This document shows, one piece after another, positions 49,982 through 57,899 of a stretch of DNA of 64,000 nucleotides (positions are counted from its first letter, which is position 1; each line of letters begins with the position of its first letter). The notes under the pieces were generated by a model. The model searched no databases, was not told the origin of the DNA, and was given only the letters and a program-made list of their open reading frames with translations. The stretch comes from JACVRW01 sp963835705 (GTDB lineage Bacteria; Actinomycetota; Thermoleophilia; Solirubrobacterales; Thermoleophilaceae). The translations under genes were made by a program, and so were the position numbers. The stretch lies in assembly GCA_963835705.1 (NCBI GenBank), contig CAWIGR010000009.1:6446-70445 (forward strand), given 5' to 3'.

Positions 49982-51748
49982 CTACTCCGCTGGCTGCTCG
50001 GAGGGGGCTTCGGACTCGGACTCGCCGGCGGGCGCAGCGGGACCGCCGTTGCCTGCTTCGGAAGCGTCCCCGGCCGGAGCGGGCTCGTCGGTGGCGGGGG
50101 GCGAAGTCTCGCCGGGAGAGGATGCGGGCTCTTCGGGAGCGGCGGCCTCCTCGGGAGGGGCGGCCTGTTCGCGGGCGGCTGCCTCCTCGGGAGCGACGGC
50201 CTCCTCGGGAGCGACGGCCTCCTCGGGAGCGACGGCCTCCTCGGGAGCGACGGCCTCCTCGGGAGCGGCCGCGGCCTCGTCGCCCGCGGGCGCCTCGCCA
50301 GCGCCTGCGTGGGCGGTGGCGGACGCCTCCTCGGCGGCGGGCACCGGCTGCTCCAGCGGCGGCGCCTCCCCGCCGGCGGGCGCCTCGGCAGCGCCTGGCG
50401 CCTCGGCGATGGACGCCCCCTCCGCAGCGAGCGGCGGCGCCTCCTCCAGCGGCGGCGCCTCCTCGGCGGGCTCTCCGAAGCCCACGGCGGCGCGCAGGTC
50501 CTCCGCGCCGCTCACCTGCGGGCCGGCGAAGACGTCCTCGGACAGCCCGAGGTCCGGCACGTCGCCGAGCTCCTCGGTCGCCCCCTGGGCGGCGGCGCCT
50601 GCGGCGGCGGCCGACTTGATGTGCGGCAGCTGCTCGGCCACGCGCTTTACGCTCAGCGACAGCCGGCGGCGCTCCGAGTCGATCTCGAGCACCTTCACAC
50701 GCACGTCCTGGCCCGGCTCGAGGATCTCGCGCGGGTTCTCGACGTGATGGTGGGCCAGCTCGGAGATGTGCACCAGCCCCTCGACCCCGTCCATGATCTC
50801 CACGAACGCGCCGAAGGTGACGACCTTGGTGACCTTGCCCTCGAGCTCGTCCCCGACGCGGTAGGTGTCGATGACCCGCTGCCACGGGTCCTCCTGGGTC
50901 TGCTTGAGGCCGAGCGAGATGCGCTGACGGTCGCGGTCGATGTCGAGCACCTTGACCGGCACCACGTCGCCGATCGCGAGGATCTCGGACGGGTGGTTCA
51001 CGTGCGACCAGGACAGCTCGGAGATGTGGATCAGGCCGTCGATGCCGTCGAGGTCGACGAAGGCGCCGAAGTCAACGATGTTCGAGATCGCGCCCTCCAC
51101 GATCATCCCCGGCTGGAGCCGGTCGAGGATCTGCTGGCGGACCTCCTTGCGCTCCTCCTCGAGCACCGCGCGGCGCGACAGCACCACGTTGTTGCGCGAG
51201 CGGTTCAGCTCGATGACCTTGCACTCGATCTTCGTGCCGAGGAACTCGTCGAGGTTCTGCACGCGCCGGATGTCCACGAGCGACGCGGGCAGGAACCCGC
51301 GCACGCCCAGGTCGATGATCAGGCCGCCCTTCACGACCTCGATCACGGTGCCCTCGACGGGCTCGCCGGACTCGGCGGCGCCCTCGATCTTGCGCCAGGC
51401 CTTCTCGAAGCGGGCGCGCTTCTTGGAGAGCAGCAGGCGCCCGTCCTGGTCTTCCTTGGTGAGGACCAGCGCGTCGACCTCCTCGCCCATCTCGACCTCG
51501 TCGTGCGGGTCGACGGACTTGCGGATCGACAGCTCGTTCATCGGGATGACGCCTTCGCTCTTGTAGCCGATGTCCACCAGGACCTCGTCCTGGTCGATCT
51601 GGACCACAAGGCCGGACACGACATCGCCCTCCTCGAAGGGGACGATCGTGGCGTCGTAGTTGGGAACGATCTGGCCGTCGATCTCGAGGAGTAACCCGCC
51701 CGAGCCCTCGACGGTCTTGGGTTGCGTAAGCGTCTCTGTATCCGGCAC
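49982..51748 (-). CDS. rpsA: 30S ribosomal protein S1
   Basis: 588 residues from GTG at 51748. Four S1 RNA-binding domains: GDVVSGLVVQIDQDEVLVDI, GEPVEGTVIEVVKGGLIIDL, MIVEGAISNIVDFGAFVDLD, DELEGKVTKVVTFGAFVEIM, with HISELSWSHVNHP and HISELAHHHVENP. It ends with about 190 residues of acidic Ala/Glu/Pro-rich low-complexity tail, much longer than in most relatives, including a perfect repeat of EEAVAP. S1 brings mRNA to the ribosome. Actinobacterial forms have four domains, as here. Confidence 0.95.
   Translation of the reverse strand: MPDTETLTQPKTVEGSGGLLLEIDGQIVPNYDATIVPFEEGDVVSGLVVQIDQDEVLVDIGYKSEGVIPMNELSIRKSVDPHDEVEMGEEVDALVLTKEDQDGRLLLSKKRARFEKAWRKIEGAAESGEPVEGTVIEVVKGGLIIDLGVRGFLPASLVDIRRVQNLDEFLGTKIECKVIELNRSRNNVVLSRRAVLEEERKEVRQQILDRLQPGMIVEGAISNIVDFGAFVDLDGIDGLIHISELSWSHVNHPSEILAIGDVVPVKVLDIDRDRQRISLGLKQTQEDPWQRVIDTYRVGDELEGKVTKVVTFGAFVEIMDGVEGLVHISELAHHHVENPREILEPGQDVRVKVLEIDSERRRLSLSVKRVAEQLPHIKSAAAAGAAAQGATEELGDVPDLGLSEDVFAGPQVSGAEDLRAAVGFGEPAEEAPPLEEAPPLAAEGASIAEAPGAAEAPAGGEAPPLEQPVPAAEEASATAHAGAGEAPAGDEAAAAPEEAVAPEEAVAPEEAVAPEEAVAPEEAAAREQAAPPEEAAAPEEPASSPGETSPPATDEPAPAGDASEAGNGGPAAPAGESESEAPSEQPAE
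50181..50267 (-). repeat. 18-base tandem repeat in the rpsA tail
   Basis: Five near-perfect units of GCCTCCTCGGGAGCGACG on the plus strand, each encoding Pro-Glu-Glu-Ala-Val-Ala on the minus strand. The last unit differs at its end. Identity between units is so high that slippage is recent or ongoing. Confidence 0.9.
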
Positions 51749-51778
51749 TGAGGGTTCTAGCCTAGCTACTCTCCGCGA

Positions 51779-53029
51779 ATGCCGAGGCGAAGGACACTGC
51801 GGGGCGCCGAGCGCACCCCCCTGTCGCGCGACGCGGACGTTCTCGTCTGCGGCGCCAGCTTCGCAGGCCTCGCCGTGGCGCGGGAGCTGGCCGACAGCGG
51901 CGCGCGCGTGCTCGTGCTCGACCGCTACGAGATCGGCGAGCGCCAGACCTCCGCGTGCGGCATTCCGACCGAGTGGCTGCGCGCCATGGGCCTGATGGGC
52001 TCGCAGCGGCAGGAGTTCGGACGGCTCGTGGTCCATACCCCGCACGGCACCTTCCGGCTCGAGCTGCCGTGGACCTTCTCGACCTTCGACTATCCCGAGC
52101 TGTGCGCGCTGCTCTGGGAGCAGTCGGACGCCGACTTCGAGCCCGCCAAGGTCCACGGCCGCACCGGCGGCACCGTCCACACCGACCGCGGCGACCTGAC
52201 CGCCCGGCTCGTGGTCGACGCGCTCGGGTGGCGGCGGGTGCTGGGGACCGGGTATCAGCCGCCCGAGGCCCCCCTCTCGCGCGGTCTCGAGGTTCACCCG
52301 AACGGCGCCGGCGACGAGATGGAGATCTGGATCGACCGCCGCTACGTGCCCGCCGGCTACGGCTGGAGCTTCCCGGCCGGCGACGAGCTCCGCATCGGCG
52401 TGGGCTCCTTCGATCCCCGCTTCCACGTCAAGGACACCACCGTGCTGCTGGCCGAGGATCTCGAGCGAGACCCGGTGCGCTACCAGGGCAACTGGATCCC
52501 GCACAGGCTCCGCGCCGCGACCGAGGACGGCGTCTTCTTCGTGGGCGACTCCGCCGGCCACTGCCTCCCGCTCACCGCCGAGGGGATCCGCACCGCCCTC
52601 TACTTCGGGATCGCCTGCGGGCGCGAGCTGCGCGCCGTGGTGGAGGGGCGAGCGACCACCGCCGAGGCGCTCACGCGCTACGGCGACTTCTCCGCCTCAC
52701 ACGAGTGGCAGTTCCGCGCGATGCTGCAAGCCCAGCGCCTCGTGCCCAGGGTGCCGCCGCGCCTGCTGGCAGGCGCGATCCGCGCGATGCAGTGGGAGCG
52801 CTTCGTGGACTGGTCCTTCGGCCACTACCTGGCGATCGCGCCGCCGCCGCCGCGGCCCGAGCGGCGCTCGTCGCGCCACAGCCCGCGCCAGGCGTGGGCC
52901 AGCCACAGCACCGCCAGCGCGAGCACCACGATGGTCAGCGGGAGCGCCTCGCCGGGCTCCACGGCGCCGAGCGCGGCGAAGAAGATGAACAGCACGACGA
53001 TCGTGCCGCACAGCACCCAGAACGCGTGA
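51779..53029 (+). CDS. FAD-dependent oxidoreductase (geranylgeranyl-reductase-like)
   Basis: FAD-binding ADVLVCGASFAGLAVARELA with acidic VLVLDRYEIG, a middle strand SACGIPTEWLRAMGLMGSQR, and the second FAD motif GVFFVGDSAGHCLPLTAEGI RTAL. This is the p-hydroxybenzoate hydroxylase/geranylgeranyl reductase superfamily, acting on prenyl or aromatic compounds. The last 55 residues after YLAIAPPPP are Ser/Arg-rich and look like a read-through of the opposite-strand gene at 52825. The real end is probably near 52860, with the stop lost by an indel. Confidence 0.82.
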   Translation: MPRRRTLRGAERTPLSRDADVLVCGASFAGLAVARELADSGARVLVLDRYEIGERQTSACGIPTEWLRAMGLMGSQRQEFGRLVVHTPHGTFRLELPWTFSTFDYPELCALLWEQSDADFEPAKVHGRTGGTVHTDRGDLTARLVVDALGWRRVLGTGYQPPEAPLSRGLEVHPNGAGDEMEIWIDRRYVPAGYGWSFPAGDELRIGVGSFDPRFHVKDTTVLLAEDLERDPVRYQGNWIPHRLRAATEDGVFFVGDSAGHCLPLTAEGIRTALYFGIACGRELRAVVEGRATTAEALTRYGDFSASHEWQFRAMLQAQRLVPRVPPRLLAGAIRAMQWERFVDWSFGHYLAIAPPPPRPERRSSRHSPRQAWASHSTASASTTMVSGSASPGSTAPSAAKKMNSTTIVPHSTQNA

Positions 53030-53082
53030 GCGACCGACTCCCGGACGGGGTGCGCGTCGTGGCCGAGCATGTGCCGATCCAC
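52825..53082 (-). CDS. Small membrane protein (85 aa)
   Basis: Two hydrophobic helices: HAFWVLCGTIVVLFIFFAAL and ALPLTIVVLALAVLWLAHAW, with a basic C-terminus (RDERRSGRGG). It is a more natural protein than the overlapping plus-strand tail. The overlap is 205 bases. Start at ATG 53082, with an in-frame ATG four codons on. Function unknown. Confidence 0.65.
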   Translation of the reverse strand: MDRHMLGHDAHPVRESVAHAFWVLCGTIVVLFIFFAALGAVEPGEALPLTIVVLALAVLWLAHAWRGLWRDERRSGRGGGGAIAR

Positions 53083-53096
53083 ACTTGAATCCTAGC

Positions 53097-53738
53097 TCAG
53101 CCGGTGCACGCACGCGACACCGGGACCTTCACGAACTCCTCCTGGTCCGCGTGCAGCGGCGGCGGGTTCTCCTTGCACCAGGCGGCCCGGCCGCTCCCCA
53201 GCTCGACGCGCCCGCGGAACCGGTAGCCGAGCAGCAGGTCCCGGCCCCGGTAGGTCCCGCGCCCGCCGCGCTCGACCAGGCAGGTGAAGGTTGCGAAGCG
53301 CGGGTCCTCCCCGGTTCGAGTGATCCGCTCGCAGCCGGTGCGGCCGATCGGGCCGTCGAGCGTGCCGGCCCGCGCGCGCTCGAGCGCATCGGCGCGGACC
53401 TGCTCCGCGAGCGCGGGCGCGATCGGCGCCGCGGCCGGCAGCATCGCTCGCCGCGGCCGCTGTTGCTCGACGAGGGTGCGCCGGATTCGCTCGCGGTTTG
53501 CGGCGATCGCCGCCCGTTCGTTCGCCTCGTTCCGCGCGGCGTTGTCGAGCGCCGGCGGCACCTTGACCACGGCCACCACGAAAAGCCCGGCGGCAAGCGC
53601 GAGCACGATCACCCGACCCGCACGCGACAGCGAGCGCCAGCCCCGTGCGGGCAGCGTGAGGAAGCTCGGCAGCGGCGACCGGCGCTCCCCGCCCCCGGGG
53701 GCGGTCCACTCGCCCCGCTTCACGCGCGGCTCGGCCAC
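53097..53738 (-). CDS. Hypothetical membrane-anchored protein (213 aa)
   Basis: A basic N-terminus, one membrane helix (VIVLALAAGLFVVAVVKVPP) and a 140-residue outside domain with four Cys (CERITRTGEDPRFATFTCLV, AAWCKENPPPLHAD, VSRACTG), likely two disulphides. RGTYRGRDLLLGYRFRGRVE would be a beta-sheet. No known family. It lies 14 bases from the next membrane gene and may be co-transcribed. Confidence 0.7.
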   Translation of the reverse strand: MAEPRVKRGEWTAPGGGERRSPLPSFLTLPARGWRSLSRAGRVIVLALAAGLFVVAVVKVPPALDNAARNEANERAAIAANRERIRRTLVEQQRPRRAMLPAAAPIAPALAEQVRADALERARAGTLDGPIGRTGCERITRTGEDPRFATFTCLVERGGRGTYRGRDLLLGYRFRGRVELGSGRAAWCKENPPPLHADQEEFVKVPVSRACTG

Positions 53739-53801
53739 ATGGAAGAAGGTAGGGGGTGGTTACACGCGCGCGAAGGCCCGGAGCGAACCGATAACCCGGG
53801 C

Positions 53802-54785
53802 TTAAGACGCGGCGCCCACGCCCAGCCGCTCACGCACGGCGGCCGCGACCTCGGCGGCGGCGGGCAGCCACGCGTCCTCGAGCGTCGGGCTGTACGGAGC
53901 CGGCGTGTCGTCCGTGGCGACGATCCAGGCGTCGTCGAGCTCGTGGAGCCCCTCCGCGGCGATGATGCCGAGCAGATTGCCGGCCCAGCCGCCCACGCGC
54001 GTGCCCTCCTCCACGAGCATCACCCGGTTCGTCTTGGCGACCGACTCGAGCACGGTCTCGTGATCGAGCGGCCGCAGCGAGCGGATGTCGACCACCTCGG
54101 CGTCGATGCCGTCGCCGGCGAGCTCCTCGGCCGCCTCGACCGAGTCGCGAACGCCCCTGAGCGCCGACACGATCGTGATGTCGGTGCCCTCGCGCACCAC
54201 GGCGGCCTTGCCGAGCGGCAGCGTCTCCTCGGTCGGCTCGGGCCCCTTCATCGAGTACAGGCGCTTGTGCTCGAGGAAGATGACCGGATTGTCGTCGCGG
54301 ATGGCCGACTTGAGCAGGCCCTTCGCGTCGGCCGGGCTCGACGGGCCGACGATCTTGATGCCGGGGATGCCCTGGAACCACGTGGCGTGGATCTGCGAGT
54401 GCATCGCGCCGAAGCGGCCTCCCGCGCCGACGGCCGAGCGCACCACGAGCGGCACGCTCGCCTGCTCGTTCGAGACGTACCAGAACTTCGCGGACTGGTT
54501 CACGAGGCTGTCCATCGGCAGCGCCATGAAGTCGCCGAACATGATCTCGATCACCGGGCGCAGCCCGGTGACCGCCGCGCCGAAGGCCGCCCCCGCCATC
54601 GCGAGCTCCGAGATCGGCGTGTCGAAGACGCGCTCGGGACCGTGCTTCTCGCTCAGGCCCGGGGTGGTCATGAACACCCCGCCCGGCGCGGCCACGTCCT
54701 CGCCGAAGAACACCACGGAGGGGTCGCGCTCGATCTCCTCGTCGAGCGCGTCGCGAATCGCCCTGCGGAACTCGAGCTGGCTCAT
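53802..54785 (-). CDS. 2-oxoacid dehydrogenase E1 component, beta subunit
   Basis: 327 residues. SQLEFRRAIRDALDEEIERD, VVFFGEDVAAPGGVFMTTPG, FDTPISELAMAGAAFGAAVT, VRSAVGAGGRFGAMHSQIHA, GIKIVGPSSPADAKGLLKSA and VILVEEGTRVGGW-type end match E1 beta of pyruvate, branched-chain or acetoin dehydrogenases. With the alpha subunit it decarboxylates a 2-oxoacid with thiamine diphosphate. Start overlaps the alpha-subunit stop by four bases. No E2 or E3 gene follows, so the complex must use lipoyl subunits coded elsewhere. Confidence 0.93.
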   Translation of the reverse strand: MSQLEFRRAIRDALDEEIERDPSVVFFGEDVAAPGGVFMTTPGLSEKHGPERVFDTPISELAMAGAAFGAAVTGLRPVIEIMFGDFMALPMDSLVNQSAKFWYVSNEQASVPLVVRSAVGAGGRFGAMHSQIHATWFQGIPGIKIVGPSSPADAKGLLKSAIRDDNPVIFLEHKRLYSMKGPEPTEETLPLGKAAVVREGTDITIVSALRGVRDSVEAAEELAGDGIDAEVVDIRSLRPLDHETVLESVAKTNRVMLVEEGTRVGGWAGNLLGIIAAEGLHELDDAWIVATDDTPAPYSPTLEDAWLPAAAEVAAAVRERLGVGAAS

Positions 54786-55780
54786 CCCTTGAACTCGGTG
54801 CCGCCCTCTTGCCCCGGGTCGGGATAGGGCGCCGCGAGCGCGTTCTCCACGGCGCGGTCCATCTGGGCGTCGATCTCGGCGTCCTTCGCCGCCAGGTCGT
54901 CCTCGCTCAGCCCCAGGTCCAGGAGCCGGGCACGGGCCAGGTCGAGCGGGTCGCGCGCAAGCCAGCGCTCCACCTCGTCGGGCGGGCGGTACTTGGCCGG
55001 ATCGGACTTCGAGTGACCGTAGTGGCGATAGGTCTGGCACTCGAGCAGGGTCGGCCCGGTGCCTTCCCGCGCGCGGGCGACCGCTTCGAGCGCCGCCTCG
55101 CGCACGGCCCACAGGTCGTTGCCGTCCACCACCTGCGACTGCATGCCGAACGACGCGGCGCGGATCCCGATCTCGCCCCCGGCGGTGACGCTCGCCATCG
55201 GCGTGAACTCGCCGTAGAGGTTGTTCTCGCAGACGTAGACGACCGGGAGGTCGAACACCTGAGCCCAGTTGAGGCACTCGTGGAAGTACCCCTGGTTCGA
55301 GGCGCCGTCGCCGAAGAAGGCGACGGCCACCTTGCCCTGGCGCTGCGCCGAGACGGCCGCGCCCGTGGCGGCGGCGATGCTGCCGCCGACGATCCCGAAG
55401 CAGCCCACGAGCCCGTGCGCGAGATCGATCACGTTCATGGACCCCGCGCGGCCGCCGCAGACGCCCGTGGCCCGGCCGAGCATCTCGGCCGCGAGCGCCT
55501 CGGGGTCGGTTCCCTTCGCCAGCGCGTGTCCGTGGCCGCGGTAGGTCCCGGCCACCCAGTCGTCCGGGTCGAGCGCCGAGCAGACCCCCACCGGCACTGC
55601 CTCCTGGCCCGCGGACAGGTGCGTCGTGCCGTGCACCTCGCCCTTCAGGAACAGGCGATGGATCTCCTGCTCGAAGCGGCGGATGAGCCGCATCCGGCCG
55701 TATCGATCGAGGTATTCGGCGGGCGACTCGCCGGGCCGGTCCTTACGCTCCTGGGCGCGCTCGGTCTGTGTTCCGGCCAT
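54782..55780 (-). CDS. 2-oxoacid dehydrogenase E1 component, alpha subunit
   Basis: 332 residues from ATG at 55780. TPP-binding motif GDGASNQGYFHECLNWAQVF and ending CENN, preceded by GTTHLSAGQEAVPVGVCSAL, YRGHGHALAKG, and GGRAGSMNVIDLAHGLVGCF. The phosphorylation-type loop YRHYGHSKSDPAKYR is kept. Substrate cannot be assigned: acetoin, pyruvate and branched-chain types look alike here. A LacI-type palindrome lies 15 bases before the start, shared with the divergent DHDPS-like gene. Confidence 0.93.
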   Translation of the reverse strand: MAGTQTERAQERKDRPGESPAEYLDRYGRMRLIRRFEQEIHRLFLKGEVHGTTHLSAGQEAVPVGVCSALDPDDWVAGTYRGHGHALAKGTDPEALAAEMLGRATGVCGGRAGSMNVIDLAHGLVGCFGIVGGSIAAATGAAVSAQRQGKVAVAFFGDGASNQGYFHECLNWAQVFDLPVVYVCENNLYGEFTPMASVTAGGEIGIRAASFGMQSQVVDGNDLWAVREAALEAVARAREGTGPTLLECQTYRHYGHSKSDPAKYRPPDEVERWLARDPLDLARARLLDLGLSEDDLAAKDAEIDAQMDRAVENALAAPYPDPGQEGGTEFKG

Positions 55781-55795
55781 GACGGGCCACTGTAG

Positions 55796-55809
55796 CGCAA
55801 TCGTTTGCA
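55796..55809. promoter_or_regulatory. LacI-type operator 1
   Basis: CGCAATCGTTTGCA lies in the 43-base gap between the divergent E1 alpha and DHDPS-like genes. It differs by one base from operator 3 and by two from the perfect palindrome TGCAAACGTTTGCA (operator 2). The central CG and the 14-base dyad are typical of LacI-family sites. Confidence 0.65.
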
Positions 55810-55823
55810 TAGACTGGCGGGCA

Positions 55824-56795
55824 GTGGACGTCAGCGCGCCCACGTCAGCGAAGGCGCTCGCCCGCGAGAAGGTCAAGGGCCTGTGGATCGCGATCCCGAC
55901 GCCGTTCACGGCAGACGGGCGGCACGTCGACGAGGACACGCTGGCCGGCTCGGTCGAGCACTACGTCGAGGGGCTGCGGGTGGACGGCATCTTCTGCGGC
56001 GGCGTGATGGGGGAGTTCTGGGCGCTGTCGATGGACGAGCGGAAGCGGGTGCACGAGCTCGTGGTGGAGCGGGCCGCCGGGCGCGTGCCGGTGATGGCCC
56101 AGGTGGGCCACCACGTCTTCGCGGACATGGTCGAGCTGTGCGACCACGCGACCGGCTGCGGGGTCGACTTCGGCATCGCGATGAACCCGTACTACCCGCC
56201 GAGCCCGCCGCCCGAGTCGGTGCGCGCGTGGTACGAGGCGCTGGCCGGCGCCTCCCCCCTTCCGATGTTCCTCTTCAACACGACGTACGCCGGCTACGCG
56301 CTCTCGCCCGAGCTGATCGCCGAGCTAGCGGAGCTCGACAACATCTGCGGCATCAAGAACCCCCAGGGGACGGAGCACCTGCTGCGCGTGCAGGCGCTGG
56401 CCGGCGACCGGATCGTGGTGACGGACGCGTCCGAGCGCCACTGGCTCGAGCTGCACACCGAGCACGGCTTCCAGGCGCTGATGTCCACGCCCGCGCTGGC
56501 CCTGTACCAGCGCCCGGGCGACCTGCCGATCGTGGATTACACGCGCCTTGCGGACTCGGGCGACGTGGCCGGCGCGCAGGCGCTCAGCCACCGGCTCGAC
56601 CCCGCGCGCGACGCCTTCGACCTCTGGATGCGCGCGCCCTGGCTCGAACGCCGGGTGATCCCGATCGCGCAGCTGAAAGCCTGGCTCGGCCACATGGGCC
56701 TTCCGCAGGGACCCGTGCGGCCGCCGCTGGTGCCACTGGCGCGCGACGAGGAGCTCGCGCTGCGCCGCGACCTCGAGGCTGCCGACCTGACCTAA
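55824..56795 (+). CDS. Dihydrodipicolinate synthase (DapA/NAL) family lyase
   Basis: 323 residues from GTG at 55824. GLWIAIPTPFTADGRHVDED, GGVMGEFWALSMDERKRVHE (in place of the usual G-T-T-G-E), catalytic Tyr in MNPYYPPSPPP and Schiff-base Lys in DNICGIKNPQGTEH. The class I aldolase/lyase fold acts on pyruvate-type or 2-oxoacid substrates. The altered GGVMGE motif and catabolic context argue against lysine synthesis and for cleavage or dehydration of a sugar-acid-like compound. Its end overlaps the convergent dehydrogenase by four bases. Confidence 0.9.
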   Translation: MDVSAPTSAKALAREKVKGLWIAIPTPFTADGRHVDEDTLAGSVEHYVEGLRVDGIFCGGVMGEFWALSMDERKRVHELVVERAAGRVPVMAQVGHHVFADMVELCDHATGCGVDFGIAMNPYYPPSPPPESVRAWYEALAGASPLPMFLFNTTYAGYALSPELIAELAELDNICGIKNPQGTEHLLRVQALAGDRIVVTDASERHWLELHTEHGFQALMSTPALALYQRPGDLPIVDYTRLADSGDVAGAQALSHRLDPARDAFDLWMRAPWLERRVIPIAQLKAWLGHMGLPQGPVRPPLVPLARDEELALRRDLEAADLT

Positions 56796-57772
56796 CCGCG
56801 GGTCGGGGCCGGCGCCATGTCGACCTTGCCGTCGTCGCTCAGGCCGTCGCTGACCGGCACGTTCTCCGGCTCGAGCTCCAGCGACGAGCCGCGCGCCTCG
56901 AGCTCGAGCAGCGCCATGAAGTCGATGTCCTCGTAGCCGAAGCCCATCAGCGCCTGCACGACCTGCTGGGCGGCGGCCGCCACGGGCATCGGCACGCCGT
57001 GCTCCTCGGCCGCCTCGAACCCGAGCTGGAAGTCCTTGTACAGCAACGCCGGGGTGAAAGTGGGCGTGAAGTCGAGGTTCACGATCGCGGGCGACTTGTA
57101 GCGGGTGAACATCGAGCCCATGACGCTCTTGTTGAGGAACTCGAGGAACGCGGCCCGAGAGACACCGCCCTTCTCGGCGAGCACGGTGATCTCGGCGAGC
57201 GACTGGGCCACCACGCCGAGCATGAGGTTGTGGCAGATCTTGACGAGCCGGGCCACGTCGCCCTCGCCGACGTAGGTGGCGCCCGCGCCGAGGAGCTCGA
57301 TGTATGGGCGGGCGGCATCCCACGCCTCGCTCGGCCCGGACACGACCAGGGTCAGCCTGCCGGCGTCGACCACGGACGGGTTGCCGCTCACCGGGGCGGC
57401 CAGCAGAGCGACGCCGCGCGCATCGGTCTCGGCCCGCACCTGTGCCGACGCCTCCGGCGAGACCGTGGAGGAGTCCACGATCGCCGACGGAGCGGCATCG
57501 GCCCTCGACAGCAGCCCGTTCTCGCCGAGGACCACGGCCTTGAAGTCCTCGGGGCCGGCGACCATCGTGAAGACGATGTCGCGGTCGGCCAGCTCCGCCG
57601 GGACGTCGACCACGGTGGCGCCCAGCTCGGCCAGCGGCTCGGCCTTTGCCCTCGTCCGGTTGTACACGGCGACGTCGCAGCCGGCCTCGAGCAGCCGCGT
57701 CGCAAGCGCGTACCCCATTCGGCCGGTCCCCACCCAGCCCAGTGTCTTGTCCTTCAAGTCGAAGTCCGGCAT
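56792..57772 (-). CDS. 3-hydroxyisobutyrate dehydrogenase-family oxidoreductase
   Basis: 326 residues. NAD(P) motif LGWVGTGRMGYALATRLLEA with Asn-Arg after strand 2 (VYNRTRAKAEP), suggesting NADP. IVDSSTVSPEASAQVRAETD, the substrate loop VSGNPSVVDAGRLTLVVSGP, and the catalytic Lys in VARLVKICHNLMLGV. It oxidises a 3-hydroxyacid (or reduces the semialdehyde). Two LacI-type operators lie between it and the divergent M24 gene. Confidence 0.93.
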   Translation of the reverse strand: MPDFDLKDKTLGWVGTGRMGYALATRLLEAGCDVAVYNRTRAKAEPLAELGATVVDVPAELADRDIVFTMVAGPEDFKAVVLGENGLLSRADAAPSAIVDSSTVSPEASAQVRAETDARGVALLAAPVSGNPSVVDAGRLTLVVSGPSEAWDAARPYIELLGAGATYVGEGDVARLVKICHNLMLGVVAQSLAEITVLAEKGGVSRAAFLEFLNKSVMGSMFTRYKSPAIVNLDFTPTFTPALLYKDFQLGFEAAEEHGVPMPVAAAAQQVVQALMGFGYEDIDFMALLELEARGSSLELEPENVPVSDGLSDDGKVDMAPAPTRG

Positions 57773-57781
57773 CGGTCTCCC

Positions 57782-57795
57782 TGCAAACGTTTGCA
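57782..57795. promoter_or_regulatory. LacI-type operator 2
   Basis: TGCAAACGTTTGCA, a perfect 14-base palindrome, begins nine bases before the ATG (minus strand) of the dehydrogenase. A bound repressor here would block its initiation. Confidence 0.75.
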
Positions 57796-57859
57796 GGTAC
57801 GGTACGTGAGACGCCGCCGACATGTCAAGGGGCGGAAGTTGACGCCTGAGCGCATGGCG

Positions 57860-57873
57860 TGCAATCGTTTGCA
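57860..57873. promoter_or_regulatory. LacI-type operator 3
   Basis: TGCAATCGTTTGCA, one base from operator 2, lies 26 bases before the ATG of the rightward M24 gene. Centre-to-centre spacing to operator 2 is 78 bases, which would suit looping between two bound dimers. Confidence 0.75.
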
Positions 57874-57899
57874 ACATTCGATCGGCGAGGTGACGAGAA

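Noticed and set aside
55824..56795. Assignment of the DHDPS-like gene as dapA of lysine synthesis
   Set aside because: The substrate motif is GGVMGE, not GTTGE, and the neighbours are catabolic, not lysine genes.
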